DNA of 64,000 bases from Embleya sp045207655 (GTDB lineage Bacteria; Actinomycetota; Actinomycetes; Streptomycetales; Streptomycetaceae), in contig NZ_CP108785.1 in NCBI RefSeq assembly GCF_045207655.1, positions 1,612,001 to 1,676,000 of the forward strand, read 5' to 3'. Shown in pieces: positions 17,602-26,696 of this stretch. The number at the start of each line of letters is the position of its first letter. The first letter of the stretch is position 1. The notes under the pieces are model-generated. The model saw nothing but the letters and a program-made list of their open reading frames with translations, did not search any database and was not told the DNA's origin. The position numbers and the translations under genes are program-made.

Positions 17602-18177
17602 TCAGTTCGCGGGGACGGGAACGAGTACGCAGGGGGCCACCGGTCCGGTGGCGAGCCGCGCGCGGTCACTGCTCACGTGGGCCTGGGCGTCGTTCCGGTA
17701 GTAGATCTCGAGCACGAGGGTCTGGCCGGCGGCAATCCGGTCGGGGCGGAGCCGCATGAATCCCTCGGCTCCCTCGGTCGGCGCCTCGCTGGTGAACAGC
17801 AGGGGGTCGTACTCGGCGAAGGCGGCGCGAGGTTCGACGCACTGCCGGTTCAGCGGCACGAAGTCCACGACCGCGTTGACGCCGAGGTCCCGGAGGCGGT
17901 CCCGGAGCCCGGCGGGGTCGGTGTACTCCCGCACGCGGACCGTGATCGAGCCGTCCTGGTCGCGCTCCACCGCGTACGCCGGTGACGTGGTGCCACCGAC
18001 GACGACGGGTACGACCACGGCCACGGCGGCGCCCATCGCCACCGCGATCGCGCCGGTGATCGTGGCCTTGCGTCGACGGCTGATACCGGGCCGGGGAGCG
18101 GGCGTGGCGGCCTTTTCCGCGACCACGTCCCTGAGTTCGGCCAGGAGCTGCTCTTGGAAGGGGCTCCGAGTGTTCAT
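17602..18177 (-). CDS. Membrane-anchored protein coupled to ECF sigma factor (possible anti-sigma partner)
   Basis: A 191-aa single-pass protein. Residues 1-35 are cytoplasmic (FQEQLLAELRDVVAEKAA), about 36-60 form one membrane helix (ATITGAIAVAMGAAVAVVVP), and about 130 residues lie outside, including AYAVERDQDGSITVRVREYTDPAGLRDRLRDLGVNAVVDFVP and two cysteines that could pair. Its ATG overlaps the sigma gene stop (ATGA), so the two are translationally coupled. The layout is common for streptomycete sigma/membrane-protein pairs. No zinc-binding HxxxCxxC anti-sigma motif is present, so anti-sigma activity is inferred from position only. Confidence 0.85.
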   Translation of the reverse strand: MNTRSPFQEQLLAELRDVVAEKAATPAPRPGISRRRKATITGAIAVAMGAAVAVVVPVVVGGTTSPAYAVERDQDGSITVRVREYTDPAGLRDRLRDLGVNAVVDFVPLNRQCVEPRAAFAEYDPLLFTSEAPTEGAEGFMRLRPDRIAAGQTLVLEIYYRNDAQAHVSSDRARLATGPVAPCVLVPVPAN

Positions 18178-18797
18178 CGACTCTCCATCGCGGGTGTCGT
18201 CACGGCACAGGCCGTGGGGGTCGGGGTCGGGCGGGACGTGACCACTGCGGCGGTCGGGGCCGGAGTGCCGGCGACGTTGCGCAGTGTCCTGCGGGCGCGG
18301 TGCAGACGCACTCGGGCGGTGACCGGGGATATCCCGAGCGCGGCGGCGGCCTCGCTCACCGACAGTTCGTCGATCGACATCAACTCGATCACCGCCCGCT
18401 GCCCCTTGGGCAGTGTCGCGAGCGCGTCGAGCGCACGACGGCCGGAAGCCTCGGCGTCGATGCGCTCCTCCATGCGCGCAATGTCGTCATCATCGAGTCG
18501 ACGCCGGCCGGCACTGCGGTGGGTGGCACGCAGCTCGCGCGCGGCCCTCCGGTTCTCGTTCTGCACGACGTTGCGGGACACCCCGTACAGCCAGGCGATC
18601 TCGCTGCCCTTGTCCGGGCGGTAGGTGTGAGCCGAGTCGACCACGGCCAGGAACGTCTCCGCGGTGAGGTCGGCAACGGTGTGCGGGTCGTCGACCCGCC
18701 GCGCGACGAAGCGTGTCACCGCCTCGAAATGCCTGCGGTAGAACACCTCGAAGGCGGCCGGATCACGACCGATCCGTGCAAGGTCGTATGCACCCAT
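18174..18797 (-). CDS. ECF-type RNA polymerase sigma factor
   Basis: Sigma-70 family protein of 207 aa with only regions 2 and 4. Region 2: FEVFYRRHFEAVTRFVARRVDD, then TAETFLAVVDSAHTYRP and WLYGVSRNVVQNENRRAA. Region 4: ALATLPKGQRAVIELMSIDEL, then SVSEAAAALGISPVTARVRLHRARRTL. The ending of about 35 residues is Thr/Pro-rich and variable. ATG at 18797 follows GAAGGGAGACGCCAC. It is coupled by ATGA overlap to the membrane protein gene. The regulon is unknown. Confidence 0.94.
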   Translation of the reverse strand: MGAYDLARIGRDPAAFEVFYRRHFEAVTRFVARRVDDPHTVADLTAETFLAVVDSAHTYRPDKGSEIAWLYGVSRNVVQNENRRAARELRATHRSAGRRRLDDDDIARMEERIDAEASGRRALDALATLPKGQRAVIELMSIDELSVSEAAAALGISPVTARVRLHRARRTLRNVAGTPAPTAAVVTSRPTPTPTACAVTTPAMESR

Positions 18798-18987
18798 GTG
18801 GCGTCTCCCTTCGTTTGCTTTCCCCTACTTGGCCCCGGCCCCGGAAGCCGTTACAAGAACAGCGCACCCACGCCGACGATCCCGGCGCTGCGTTCGTGCC
18901 CCGAATCGGGTCCGCTGGGGAATGCGATGTCGTCTCGCGGGGTTCCGGCATGCGCGACACCCGATACCGCACGCACTGGAGAAGTTC

Positions 18988-19650
18988 ATGAAGATCGGCA
19001 TCATCGGCGCCGGCAACATCGGCGGCAACCTGACGCGTCGGCTCGCCTCCCTCGGACACGAGGTGTCCGTGGCCAACTCCCGCGGCCCCGAGACGCTGAC
19101 GGCCCTCGCCGAGGAGACCGGCGCCACCCCCGTCACCGTGGCCGAGGCGGCCCGAGACGCCGAAATCGTCGTGGTCACCGTCCCACTGAAGAACGTGCCC
19201 GACCTCCCGGCCGGCCTCCTCGACGAAGCCGCCGAGGGCTTCACCGTGATCGACACCAACAACTACTACCCGCAGCAGCGCGACGGCCGGATCGCCGCCA
19301 TCGAGGACGAGGGGCTGACCGAGAGCCGCTGGGTCGAGAAGCAGCTCGGGCACCCGGTGATCAAGGCCTTCAACGGCACCTACGCCCAGGACCTCCTGGA
19401 AAGGCCCCTCCCGGCCGGCCGGCCCGACCGCATGGCCCTGCCGGTAGCGGGCGACGACGAATCGGCCAAGAACATCGTTCGGGCCCTGATCGACGAGCTC
19501 GGCTTCGACTCCGTGGACGCGGGCGGCCTCGACGACTCCTGGCGCCGGCAGCCCGACACCCCCGTCTACGGCCTCCGCGCCGGCATCGAAGCGGTCACCG
19601 AGGCCCTGACCGAGGCCGACCCGGAGCGCAACGCATCCTTCCGCGGCTGA
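18988..19650 (+). CDS. NADPH-dependent F420 reductase-like (NAD(P)-binding) protein
   Basis: A 220-aa Rossmann protein of the F420-dependent NADP oxidoreductase family. The N-terminus IGIIGAGNIGGNLTRRLASLG binds NADP, with VANSRGPETL after the second strand as in that family. IVVVTVPLKNVPDLP and VIDTNNYYPQQRDG are also characteristic. Some relatives do not use F420, so the hydride acceptor is uncertain. The start is ATG at 18988 with GGAGAAG upstream. It is divergent from the sigma gene, which may or may not control it. Confidence 0.87.
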   Translation: MKIGIIGAGNIGGNLTRRLASLGHEVSVANSRGPETLTALAEETGATPVTVAEAARDAEIVVVTVPLKNVPDLPAGLLDEAAEGFTVIDTNNYYPQQRDGRIAAIEDEGLTESRWVEKQLGHPVIKAFNGTYAQDLLERPLPAGRPDRMALPVAGDDESAKNIVRALIDELGFDSVDAGGLDDSWRRQPDTPVYGLRAGIEAVTEALTEADPERNASFRG

Positions 19651-19800
19651 GGCTGCTCCCTCATCAGGGCGTGAGCTGCGGGTTTTCCTGACGGTACGGT
19701 CGTCGAGTGGAGTCGACGAGGTCGAGCGAGTGCCCATCGCACGGGTCGGTGTGCGTCCCGAGTACCTGGCGGGGCGGCGCCTCGATCAAGTGTTCGCTGC

Positions 19801-19877
19801 CTGGCACCGGTACGGCTGATGCCGGCGCTCCGGGTGCCAGGTGCTCGCCGACCACGGAGGATGCATCGTCCGTGGTC
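19801..19877. terminator. Two adjacent dyads, convergent terminator
   Basis: First dyad CTGGCACC (19801-19808) / GGTGCCAG (19833-19840); second a 28-nt palindrome (19850-19877) with arms GACCACGGA/TCCGTGGTC around GATGCATC, one mismatch only. They lie between the convergent F420-reductase-like and BRCT/propeller genes and probably stop transcription from both sides. The rest of the 315-bp gap holds nothing recognisable. Confidence 0.75.
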
Positions 19878-19965
19878 GACGGCGGTCGTCGTGAAGCCGC
19901 GTTGCGTGCCGTGGCGGAGCGGCGAGGTCGCCCGCCCACGATGTCACCGTGCCTCGTTCGATTCT

Positions 19966-21939
19966 TCAGGACGGGGATTCACGGAGGACGTCGCCCGCTT
20001 CGGAGTCGAGGACCTCGACGGCGGCGAGGAAATCCGGAAGCACCTTCAACTCGCCCCAGCGCACCGGCCACCCGTGTCGGCGCCCCACCGCCCAGGTGAG
20101 CACGGAGTCCAACGCGTCTTCTCGATCGGACGGCGCTACGACGACGTCGGCTTCCAGGGTCATCGCCCAGGTGTGGTCGTCGAGGGGGAAGATCTGCCGC
20201 TCGAACTCGTAGGCACCGGCGCCTTCCACGGGACGTGGTCCCTCAGGGTCCTGCGGGAAGGTGAAGTCGCCTACGATCCCGCCGCTTTCCGTGCGGACGA
20301 AGCGAACACCCGTATAGGCCGCCAGAACCAGAGTGTCGCCCACACCCCAGTACACCGCGTCGGTGCCGTCGGCGGCGAACGTCCGCAGCCGTTCGGCACG
20401 GGCGGGGTCGGCGAAGGACCACACTTCGACGGTGCCCGCGTCGGTCAGGATTGCCGCGCGGTCTCCGTCGGGCGCCCACGACCAGGCGTTGCGGTCCCCG
20501 CACCATCGTTCGACGTCGTCCCACTGCGGATGCGCGACCACCGTGGAGCCCATGTGCCGCTCCCCGTCGAAGATGTGCACGGCGGGCGCGGCCGTGTCCG
20601 AGCCGCGCGTCAGCACCGCGAGTCGGTTCGGACGCCCGGTCGCCCAGCGCAGGGAGCAGGCGGTGCCGAGATCGAAGGGGCCGGCCTCGATCCGGCCACC
20701 GGCCGCGTCGAGGAAGGACAAGCCGTCCCGGGTCACGGCGGCGACGCGCGACCCGTCCGGACGGAGCGCGGCCATCGAGGCGGGCATGTACCAGCCCACC
20801 TCGCGGGTACCGGCGTCCACGCAGATCGCGTTGGTTCCGAACAGACGGGTCCCGTCCGGCGACCAGACCGGGTTCTCGATCCACCGGCCGACGCCTTCCC
20901 GTACCTCGGCCTGCTCGAATGCCTCACGGACGCGTGCCGGGAGTTGTCGCGCCATGCCGTAGGGGTGGTCGGTCTTCACGCGCTGGGGCAGCCAGTACAG
21001 GGTGCCGCGGTTCACCGGGACCACGCAGCCTTGCAGTCCGCCGTCACCGTTGGTGGTGCTGTGGTAGTAGACGCTGCGCCCGTCCGGGGAAAGCGCGAAC
21101 TGCGACGGCCGGGAGTTGCCGTCGGACACGTCGATCGTCGCGATCGGGTTCCCGTTCTCCTGGGTGGGACTCCATACCCCCACGCTGTTCGTGGCGTAGG
21201 CGACGGCGAGACGGGACCCGTCGGCGGACCACTGGATCGTGCGCTCGTAGTCGGGCCACCCGACGCCGCCGTCGACATCCGAGATCGTGTTGACGCACCG
21301 CCCCGACGCGATGTCCCAGATCTGCAGGACACCTCCGGCGTCGTAATCGCCGTCGGAGCACCAACTGCCGGTGGCGAGGTACCGACCGTCAGGGCTCATC
21401 GCATGCCCGACGATCTCGGCACCGTGCCCGAACGGATGCCACAACCTCGCCTCGCCGGTATCGCGCAACCGGCGCGTGGCCAATCGGTGGGCCGCGGTCA
21501 CACCCCGGTGCCGCTCCAGTTCGGCGAGGCGGGCGCGCAGCGGCATCAGGTCGCGATCCGGGACGAAGGCGGACCAGTCAGCCCCCTCCACGAGGGCGTA
21601 GACCGCCTCCGCGTCGTCGGGGGCCGGAGCGTCGGGGGCCGCAGCGTCAGGAGTCCGGGGCAGGAACGGGGGCGGTTGCTCGTCCACACGCGAGGCGGCG
21701 ACGTCACCGCATTCCAGCATGCCGAGCAGGGCTTCCTCATCGAACTCCGGTATACGGAGCATGTGTTCGGTGCGTGGTATGGGACCCCGTTCACCGGTGG
21801 CGAGAATCATCAGGTCCGTCTCGCCGGTGACGGTGTCCGCCACGCGGGCACCGAGCGACTCCAAGCGGCGTATTGCTTCGGCCTTCCCGATGGAACGAAA
21901 GTCCCCGAACAGCACAACCGACCATCCCCGAAGATCCAT
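19966..21939 (-). CDS. BRCT domain plus WD40-like beta-propeller protein
   Basis: A 657-aa cytoplasmic protein. Residues about 1-85 are a BRCT domain: WSVVLFGDFRSIGKAEAIRR, LESLGARVADTVTGETDLMI and the end DEEALLGML follow NAD-ligase/DNA-repair BRCT modules. After an Asp/Pro/Ala linker (about 95-110) come propeller-type blades: HAMSPDGRYLATGSW, LQIWDIASGRCVNTI, IQWSADGSRLAVAYA, FALSPDGRSVYYHS, VWSPDGTRLFG and others, to about residue 600. BRCT domains bind phosphopeptides or DNA ends; joining one to a propeller suggests a scaffold. The start is ATG at 21939, where homology begins; no better ribosome site exists upstream. Confidence 0.82.
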   Translation of the reverse strand: MDLRGWSVVLFGDFRSIGKAEAIRRLESLGARVADTVTGETDLMILATGERGPIPRTEHMLRIPEFDEEALLGMLECGDVAASRVDEQPPPFLPRTPDAAAPDAPAPDDAEAVYALVEGADWSAFVPDRDLMPLRARLAELERHRGVTAAHRLATRRLRDTGEARLWHPFGHGAEIVGHAMSPDGRYLATGSWCSDGDYDAGGVLQIWDIASGRCVNTISDVDGGVGWPDYERTIQWSADGSRLAVAYATNSVGVWSPTQENGNPIATIDVSDGNSRPSQFALSPDGRSVYYHSTTNGDGGLQGCVVPVNRGTLYWLPQRVKTDHPYGMARQLPARVREAFEQAEVREGVGRWIENPVWSPDGTRLFGTNAICVDAGTREVGWYMPASMAALRPDGSRVAAVTRDGLSFLDAAGGRIEAGPFDLGTACSLRWATGRPNRLAVLTRGSDTAAPAVHIFDGERHMGSTVVAHPQWDDVERWCGDRNAWSWAPDGDRAAILTDAGTVEVWSFADPARAERLRTFAADGTDAVYWGVGDTLVLAAYTGVRFVRTESGGIVGDFTFPQDPEGPRPVEGAGAYEFERQIFPLDDHTWAMTLEADVVVAPSDREDALDSVLTWAVGRRHGWPVRWGELKVLPDFLAAVEVLDSEAGDVLRESPS

Positions 21940-22173
21940 GGCCGGGACCCTACCGACAAGCGCGGACAGCACCCGGTCTCGTCGAATCCGTCGCGGAACC
22001 GACCCGCCGGCCAAGTGCGGGATCCTCGCCGTGGATTCCGCCGGTGGCCGGGTTGCTCCCCGGGCCGTCCACGTCCGTTCGTCCATGCCCGGCGGGACTC
22101 GCTGTGCACCGGTCTCGGGCGGACGTACCTCCGCGGCTGTCCACGAGGGCGTGTCCGACCGGATACTGTGGCG

Positions 22174-22554
22174 ATGACGATGAGGAACAACAACGGCGTC
22201 GTTCTCGGCGGCGGACTGCCCCTCGGGGAGCGCATCGGGCAACTCGTCGAGGTGTGGATCCGAGACGGTCGGGGCCGCGACCACCTGGTGACCGGCAAGG
22301 CGTTCTTCGCCGTCTACTCCTGGTACCTCCGACACTGGGCCGAACACGACCCGGCGTGGGGGGAATTCGTCGCCGTCTCCTACGACTTCATCGGCGGCAG
22401 CGACGGCTGGAACGCCATGCTGCGCGAGCGGGCCGTGTGCGAGAGCTGCCGGGACACATATCGGCTGGAGAACATCGGCCTGTGCACCGGATGTATGCGA
22501 TACACCTGCTACGCCTGTGACCCCCACGGATCCTGCGCCGGCGAGATCGTCTGA
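22174..22554 (+). CDS. Small Cys-rich (zinc-ribbon-like) protein, unknown
   Basis: A 126-aa protein, not recognised. The first 90 residues are an alpha/beta part (LGERIGQLVEVWIRDGRG, then KAFFAVYSWYLRHWAEHDPAW). The end holds seven cysteines in CESCRDTYRLENIGLCTGCM and RYTCYACDPHGSC; paired CxxC suggest a treble-clef or zinc ribbon. Starts at 22168 (GTG), 22174 (ATG) and 22180 (ATG) are all possible; none has a strong ribosome site. It is divergent from the BRCT/propeller gene, 234 bp away, and converges on the monooxygenase gene. Confidence 0.7.
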   Translation: MTMRNNNGVVLGGGLPLGERIGQLVEVWIRDGRGRDHLVTGKAFFAVYSWYLRHWAEHDPAWGEFVAVSYDFIGGSDGWNAMLRERAVCESCRDTYRLENIGLCTGCMRYTCYACDPHGSCAGEIV

Positions 22555-22596
22555 CCGGCGTCGAACCGTCGGGACACGCGGGGGCGCTCGCGCGGG

Positions 22597-24009
22597 TCAG
22601 GTGGTGAGCAGGTGGAGCAAGCGGGCGCGGTCGGGGCCCGGGGGGCCGAGTTCGCGGGCCGGATGAGCGCGGGCCGGGTGAGCGGTGGCCGCGTCGATCC
22701 GGGCTCGGATGTCGGGGCGGGCGAGGACCTCTTGCGGCAGGGCGAGGCAGGTGGCCGTTTCCAGTAGACCGCGGAAGACCTCGGCGTCGTGGAAGGCCGC
22801 GGCGCCGAATCCGCTCGTCGCGGTGGCCACCGGGGTCGCGTCGGCGATGCGGTCGGGTGCCATCTCGGCGGCGCGCGCCCGGTCGGCGAGGACCTGGTCC
22901 TGGTAGAACGGCGCGACGACGCGTTCGGTGGCCTGCTCCCACGCCGGCGGGAATCGGGCCGGGTCGTCGGCGTGTTCGCGCAGCACGTCCCGGAGGAGTT
23001 GGGCGTGGGTGAGTCCGACGCTCAGCCCCCGGGCGGCGGTGGGGTTGCCGGACGCCCACGCGTCGCCCACCGCGGCGAAACCGGTGGCCACGGGCCGTCC
23101 GTCGACCACCAGTCGCCGCCGGCGGTCCAGGACGCCGGCCATCGCCACGATGTCGGTGACGGGCGTACCGGCGAGCCAGTGCGCCTGGGCCGGGCAGGCT
23201 TGTACGACCCGGGTGAAACACGCCGGGTCGCGCAGCGCCTTGAGCGGCGCGTCGCCGGTGCGGGCGACCACCGTGACCGACCACGTGTCGTTGTCACCGG
23301 GGATCGTCAACAGCGAGAACGTGCCGAAGGGCGTGTACGGCGCGCCCCGACGCTCGGGCTGCCGAGGGCCGGTGAAGTAGCGGGTGTAGTAGGCGAATCC
23401 GCCCTCCTCCGATTCGGTCCGCGGGTCCGGGGCGTCGATGTCGGCCAACCAGCGCGTGGAGGGGGTACGCCGGCCGGTGGCGTCGACGACGAGGTCCGCG
23501 CGCAACTCGGCGCCGGCGCGGGTGCGGACGCCGACGACGTGCGGCGTACCCGGCAGGACCGGGCGTCCGGTGAGCAGGCCGGCGATCGGTGTACCGCGCA
23601 GGACCCGGACGCCCGCGTCCTCGGCGGCCGAGGCGAACACGGCTTCCACCACCGGCCGTCGGCCGGTGACGAAGCGGAACCGCTCGTCGTCGGGGTGCGG
23701 GGTGTAGCCCGTGACGCTCGGCGGCAGGGGCAGGAGGGCGCTCGCCTCGAAGCAGCCGGCCGCCACGAGACGGTCGATCAGTTCGGGGAGTTCGTCGGCG
23801 AGGACCCGGCGAAACCTCGGCAGGAGGTTGTGCGGCTGCCGGAATTGGGCAACTCCCGGGCGTTCCCAGGACCTCCAGGCCCGCGAGGGGTCGGCCGGGG
23901 GCGGTGCGGGGTCGCTCTCGCACACGGTCACGGTGTGCCCGTCGCGCAGCAGCAGAAGCGCCGCGGACAGTCCCACCACACCGGCGCCGCACACGATGAT
24001 GGATGACAT
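22597..24009 (-). CDS. FAD-dependent monooxygenase
   Basis: Group A flavin monooxygenase-like protein of 470 aa. IIVCGAGVVGLSAALLLLRDG is the GxGxxG ADP-binding fold with VCESD after it; VGVRTRAGAELRADLVVDATGRRTPSTRWL includes the DATG-type motif; GFAAVGDAWASGNPTAARGLSVGL is the second FAD motif, with GD and the PTAARG variant. FRQPHNLLPRFRRVLADELPELIDRLVAAG resembles tryptophan-halogenase/geranylgeranyl-reductase relatives, but no WxWxIP halogenase motif is seen. The start is ATG at 24009 behind AGGAGGCCCCG. The C-terminal 25 residues contain short Ala/His/Pro/Arg repeats. Substrate unknown. Confidence 0.9.
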   Translation of the reverse strand: MSSIIVCGAGVVGLSAALLLLRDGHTVTVCESDPAPPPADPSRAWRSWERPGVAQFRQPHNLLPRFRRVLADELPELIDRLVAAGCFEASALLPLPPSVTGYTPHPDDERFRFVTGRRPVVEAVFASAAEDAGVRVLRGTPIAGLLTGRPVLPGTPHVVGVRTRAGAELRADLVVDATGRRTPSTRWLADIDAPDPRTESEEGGFAYYTRYFTGPRQPERRGAPYTPFGTFSLLTIPGDNDTWSVTVVARTGDAPLKALRDPACFTRVVQACPAQAHWLAGTPVTDIVAMAGVLDRRRRLVVDGRPVATGFAAVGDAWASGNPTAARGLSVGLTHAQLLRDVLREHADDPARFPPAWEQATERVVAPFYQDQVLADRARAAEMAPDRIADATPVATATSGFGAAAFHDAEVFRGLLETATCLALPQEVLARPDIRARIDAATAHPARAHPARELGPPGPDRARLLHLLTT

Positions 24010-24395
24010 CGGGGCCTCCTGTCGCCTGCGCCACGGTGCCACGCCCGGCGCGGCCGGGCCACCTGTTTTCATCCGACGGCCAGGGCCACCCGCTCACCGG
24101 CCGGCCCACCTCCGGACGCTCGCCGCCGAGGCCCTCGAACGCATCGCGAACGACGAATCCGGTCCGGCCGCAGACCGGCTCCCCACGGCCGGCGCCCGCC
24201 AATGGCTCATCGGCATCCGACACCTTCGCCCATTGCTCGACCCACCGCCGGTTTCCGTGGACGTCCCCCTCTTCGACGTACCGACCCGACAAGCGGCGCC
24301 GGACCCGGGAACCGAGCGCGCGTACACCGGTCGGGCGGCGACCTCCGGGCGGCCGGCGGATGCCGACGGCACCGGTGTCGGTAACACGCTCCATC
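24010..24395. other. Intergenic region between divergent genes
   Basis: 386 bp with promoter function expected for both flanking genes. No dyad or coding frame stands out. Confidence 0.4.
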
Positions 24396-25268
24396 ATGGC
24401 TCGCATGACCGACGATCGATACTCGCGGCTCGCGGCCGAGCATCTGCCCGACGATCTCGCCGAGCGGTGGACCGCTCTGCTGCGTCCATGCGTGCGTCTG
24501 CGCCGTGCGGCGGACGGCGAACACGTCGTCGCCGCTCTCGGCGGGGAACCGGAACTGCCGCCCGGGGCCGACTGGCCCGAGTGGCCGGGACAAGGTCCGC
24601 TGTCCTTCGTCGCGTCGGTGCGGTGCGCGCTGCTTCCCCGCGACGGGTTGACCTCCGACTTCCCGCACGACGGGACCTTGCTGTTCTTCTACTTCGACGG
24701 CCGCGGCGAAGATGCCGGCGAGGGTTCGTTCGTCTCCCCCTACGACCCCCAGTCGTGGGCGGGGGCCCGGGTGCTGTACATCCCCGGAGACACGCCGGCC
24801 TTCCGGGCGGAGACGCCCCCGGGGCCGGAACCGTACACGCGCGTGGAGTTGGCTGCGGTCGTCGAGGAGAGCGCTCCCGACCTGTGGCTGCCCCAGGTCC
24901 GGGAGGCCCTGCTCGGCGACGGCGGGCTCTGGCCCGACATGCGCGAAACCCCGGCCCCGCTCCGGCCGTTCATTCGGGCGTTCCGGCGGATGAACGGCTA
25001 TCTCGACCACCGGATCGGCGGCCACGCCGTGCCGGTGCAGGGCCCGGTGGAGTACGACATCGCGTGCGGGGCGCTCGGCGGCTTTCACCCGTGGGGCACC
25101 CCCGTCCTGGACCGGGAAGCCGAACGCTGGGTCCTGCTCGCCCAGTTCGACAGTGACAGCGACGCGAAGACGATGTGGGGCGACGCCGGCGCCCTCTACT
25201 GGCTGATCCGTCCCGAAGACCTCGCCGCCCACCGCTTCGACCGGGCACGGCTGACCGTGCAGTGCTAG
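24396..25268 (+). CDS. DUF1963 (YwqG-like) protein
   Basis: A 290-aa protein of the YwqG/DUF1963 family, function unknown. EPELPPGADWPEWPGQGPLSFVASVRCALLP, then DGTLLFFYFDG, GGFHPWGTPVLD and WVLLAQFDSDSDAKTMWGDAGALYWLIRPEDLAAHRFD are the family's conserved blocks; the last resembles the metal- or ligand-binding acidic loop. Such genes often sit near toxin-immunity loci, but none is evident beside it. Starts at 24396 and 24405 are both possible; neither has a strong ribosome site. Confidence 0.88.
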   Translation: MARMTDDRYSRLAAEHLPDDLAERWTALLRPCVRLRRAADGEHVVAALGGEPELPPGADWPEWPGQGPLSFVASVRCALLPRDGLTSDFPHDGTLLFFYFDGRGEDAGEGSFVSPYDPQSWAGARVLYIPGDTPAFRAETPPGPEPYTRVELAAVVEESAPDLWLPQVREALLGDGGLWPDMRETPAPLRPFIRAFRRMNGYLDHRIGGHAVPVQGPVEYDIACGALGGFHPWGTPVLDREAERWVLLAQFDSDSDAKTMWGDAGALYWLIRPEDLAAHRFDRARLTVQC

Positions 25269-25355
25269 TGCCGGGCGCGGCACTGGGCCCTGTCATGGGC
25301 CCTGGCCGGGTGTTCGTTGCGCCGGTGGGACGGGCTTCGGTGCCTGTGGCCGCGC

Positions 25356-25727
25356 TCAGCGTCGGCGGGCGCGGTAGAGCGTGAAGATCAGTGCGGCGGA
25401 GGCGGCGACGATCAGGCCGACGAACGCCGGGTGGATGTCCTTGGACAGGCTCTGCGCGCCGTCGGGCCGCGCCAGCCACACGGTGAGCGGGATCGCGAAC
25501 GCGACGGTCACGAGTACGGCTCCCGCCCGCACCGCCCGGTCGCGAACCCGAGTCAGGGCGCCGACCAGGGCCACCACGACCGGCACGCCGGCGAGCAGCG
25601 CGAACTGACCCAGGACCATGACCGGAACCGCCCACGCGGAGACGGTCACCGCCCGCGGAATGCGCCGGGCCGCCCCGTTCTCGGGGGACGTCGGCGAGGC
25701 CGACACGACGTTCGATGGAGCCGACAT
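25356..25727 (-). CDS. Small membrane protein, unknown
   Basis: A 123-aa integral membrane protein with about three helices (VTVSAWAVPVMVLGQFALL, AGAVLVTVAFAIPLTVWLA, AFVGLIVAASAALIFTLY). Resembles small streptomycete membrane proteins of unknown role. ATG at 25727. It is divergent from the TetR gene at 25919 with an AT-rich palindrome between them, so it is a likely target of that regulator. Confidence 0.8.
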   Translation of the reverse strand: MSAPSNVVSASPTSPENGAARRIPRAVTVSAWAVPVMVLGQFALLAGVPVVVALVGALTRVRDRAVRAGAVLVTVAFAIPLTVWLARPDGAQSLSKDIHPAFVGLIVAASAALIFTLYRARRR

Positions 25728-25815
25728 GACGCTCTCCTCGTATGCGAGTGGTCGGACGTACGGATCCCAAGGACCCGCGCCGCCATGTCCACTTAGATGA
25801 TTTGCCGTTCGTTAT

Positions 25816-25827
25816 AAGTTATAACTT
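25816..25827. promoter_or_regulatory. Palindrome AAGTTATAACTT, TetR operator candidate
   Basis: A perfect 12-bp palindrome inside an AT-rich patch (25800-25900) that stands out strongly in this DNA. It lies between the divergent membrane-protein and TetR genes. GTTATA also occurs as a direct repeat here. Confidence 0.7.
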
Positions 25828-25918
25828 GCACGCACGATCGACGTCAACCACTTGCGTGATATCTTCTAACCAGAACTTGAATATGTAGCCGGTTGGGTTC
25901 AGGGAGAGGTACGGCGGC

Positions 25919-26590
25919 ATGGCGGACACCGGCGCGGCGACCCCGCGCGAGCGCTATCGCGCCCAGGTGCGCGCGGAGATCAAGCAACACGCGTGGGAGC
26001 AGATCGCCTCGGCGGGGGCGTCCGCGCTCTCCCTCAACGCGATCGCCAAGCAGATGGGCGTGAGCGGACCGGCGCTCTATCGGTACTACGCCGGCCGCGA
26101 CGAGCTGATCACGGAACTCATCACGGACGCGTACCGAAGCCTCGCCGACACCCTCCGCGCGGCCGCCCACTCCGGTGGCGATCTGGCCGCACTGGCACAC
26201 GCCCTGCGCGGATGGGCCCTGGCCGACCCTCAGCGGTACTTCCTCATCTACGGCACGCCCGTCCCCGGCTACCACGCGCCCGAAGACGTCACCGCCATCG
26301 CGGACGAGATCCTGGTGACTCTGCTCGACGCCTGCACCGCGCTGCCCCCGGACACCCGTGCGACGCCGTTCGACGCGCACCTCGAGGATCATCGGCACTG
26401 GGCGGGCGACCATCCCGCCTCATCCGCCGTCCTCCGCCGGGTCCTGGCCTTCTGGACCCGGCTGCACGGCGTACTGTCCCTGGAACTCGCCGGACACTTC
26501 ACCGGAATGCGGTTCGACCCCGCCCTGCTGTTCGCGGCCGAACTGGAAGACCTGCTGAACCCTGGTGCGGCGCCTCCCCGCAACGGGTGA
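25919..26590 (+). CDS. TetR-family regulator (WHG-domain type)
   Basis: A 223-aa repressor. HTH at residues about 30-65: ALSLNAIAKQMGVSGPALYRYYAGRDELI. The C-terminal domain has HALRGWALADPQRYFLIYGTPVPGYHAP, which marks the TetR_C_13/WHG subgroup. ATG at 25919 after GGGAGAGGTACGGCGGC. Likely controls itself and the divergent membrane protein through the 25816 palindrome. The MMPL gene converges and is not an obvious target. Confidence 0.93.
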   Translation: MADTGAATPRERYRAQVRAEIKQHAWEQIASAGASALSLNAIAKQMGVSGPALYRYYAGRDELITELITDAYRSLADTLRAAAHSGGDLAALAHALRGWALADPQRYFLIYGTPVPGYHAPEDVTAIADEILVTLLDACTALPPDTRATPFDAHLEDHRHWAGDHPASSAVLRRVLAFWTRLHGVLSLELAGHFTGMRFDPALLFAAELEDLLNPGAAPPRNG

Positions 26591-26640
26591 GTGAGCACCC
26601 GGGCGCCGCTCCCGGCCGGGCGAGCGCGGGCCGCGCGCGC

Positions 26641-26673
26641 GTGCCCGCCTCCGAGGACGGCGGAGGCGGGCAC
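26641..26673. terminator. Bidirectional hairpin terminator
   Basis: A perfect 13-bp stem GTGCCCGCCTCCG (26641-26653) and CGGAGGCGGGCAC (26661-26673), 7-nt loop, midway between the convergent TetR and MMPL genes. Confidence 0.85.
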
Positions 26674-26696
26674 GGTACGGCAGCGGTCTCGCGTGG

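Noticed and set aside
17602..18177. Zinc-binding anti-sigma factor (ZAS)
   Set aside because: No HxxxCxxC motif; only gene order suggests an anti-sigma role.
19819..22173. Long plus-strand frame extending the small Cys-rich gene to over 900 codons
   Set aside because: It is antisense to the BRCT/propeller gene; only the last 126 codons, past the end of that gene, look like protein.
22597..24009. Flavin-dependent halogenase
   Set aside because: General resemblance to the halogenase/oxygenase fold, but no WxWxIP motif was found and no biosynthetic cluster surrounds it.
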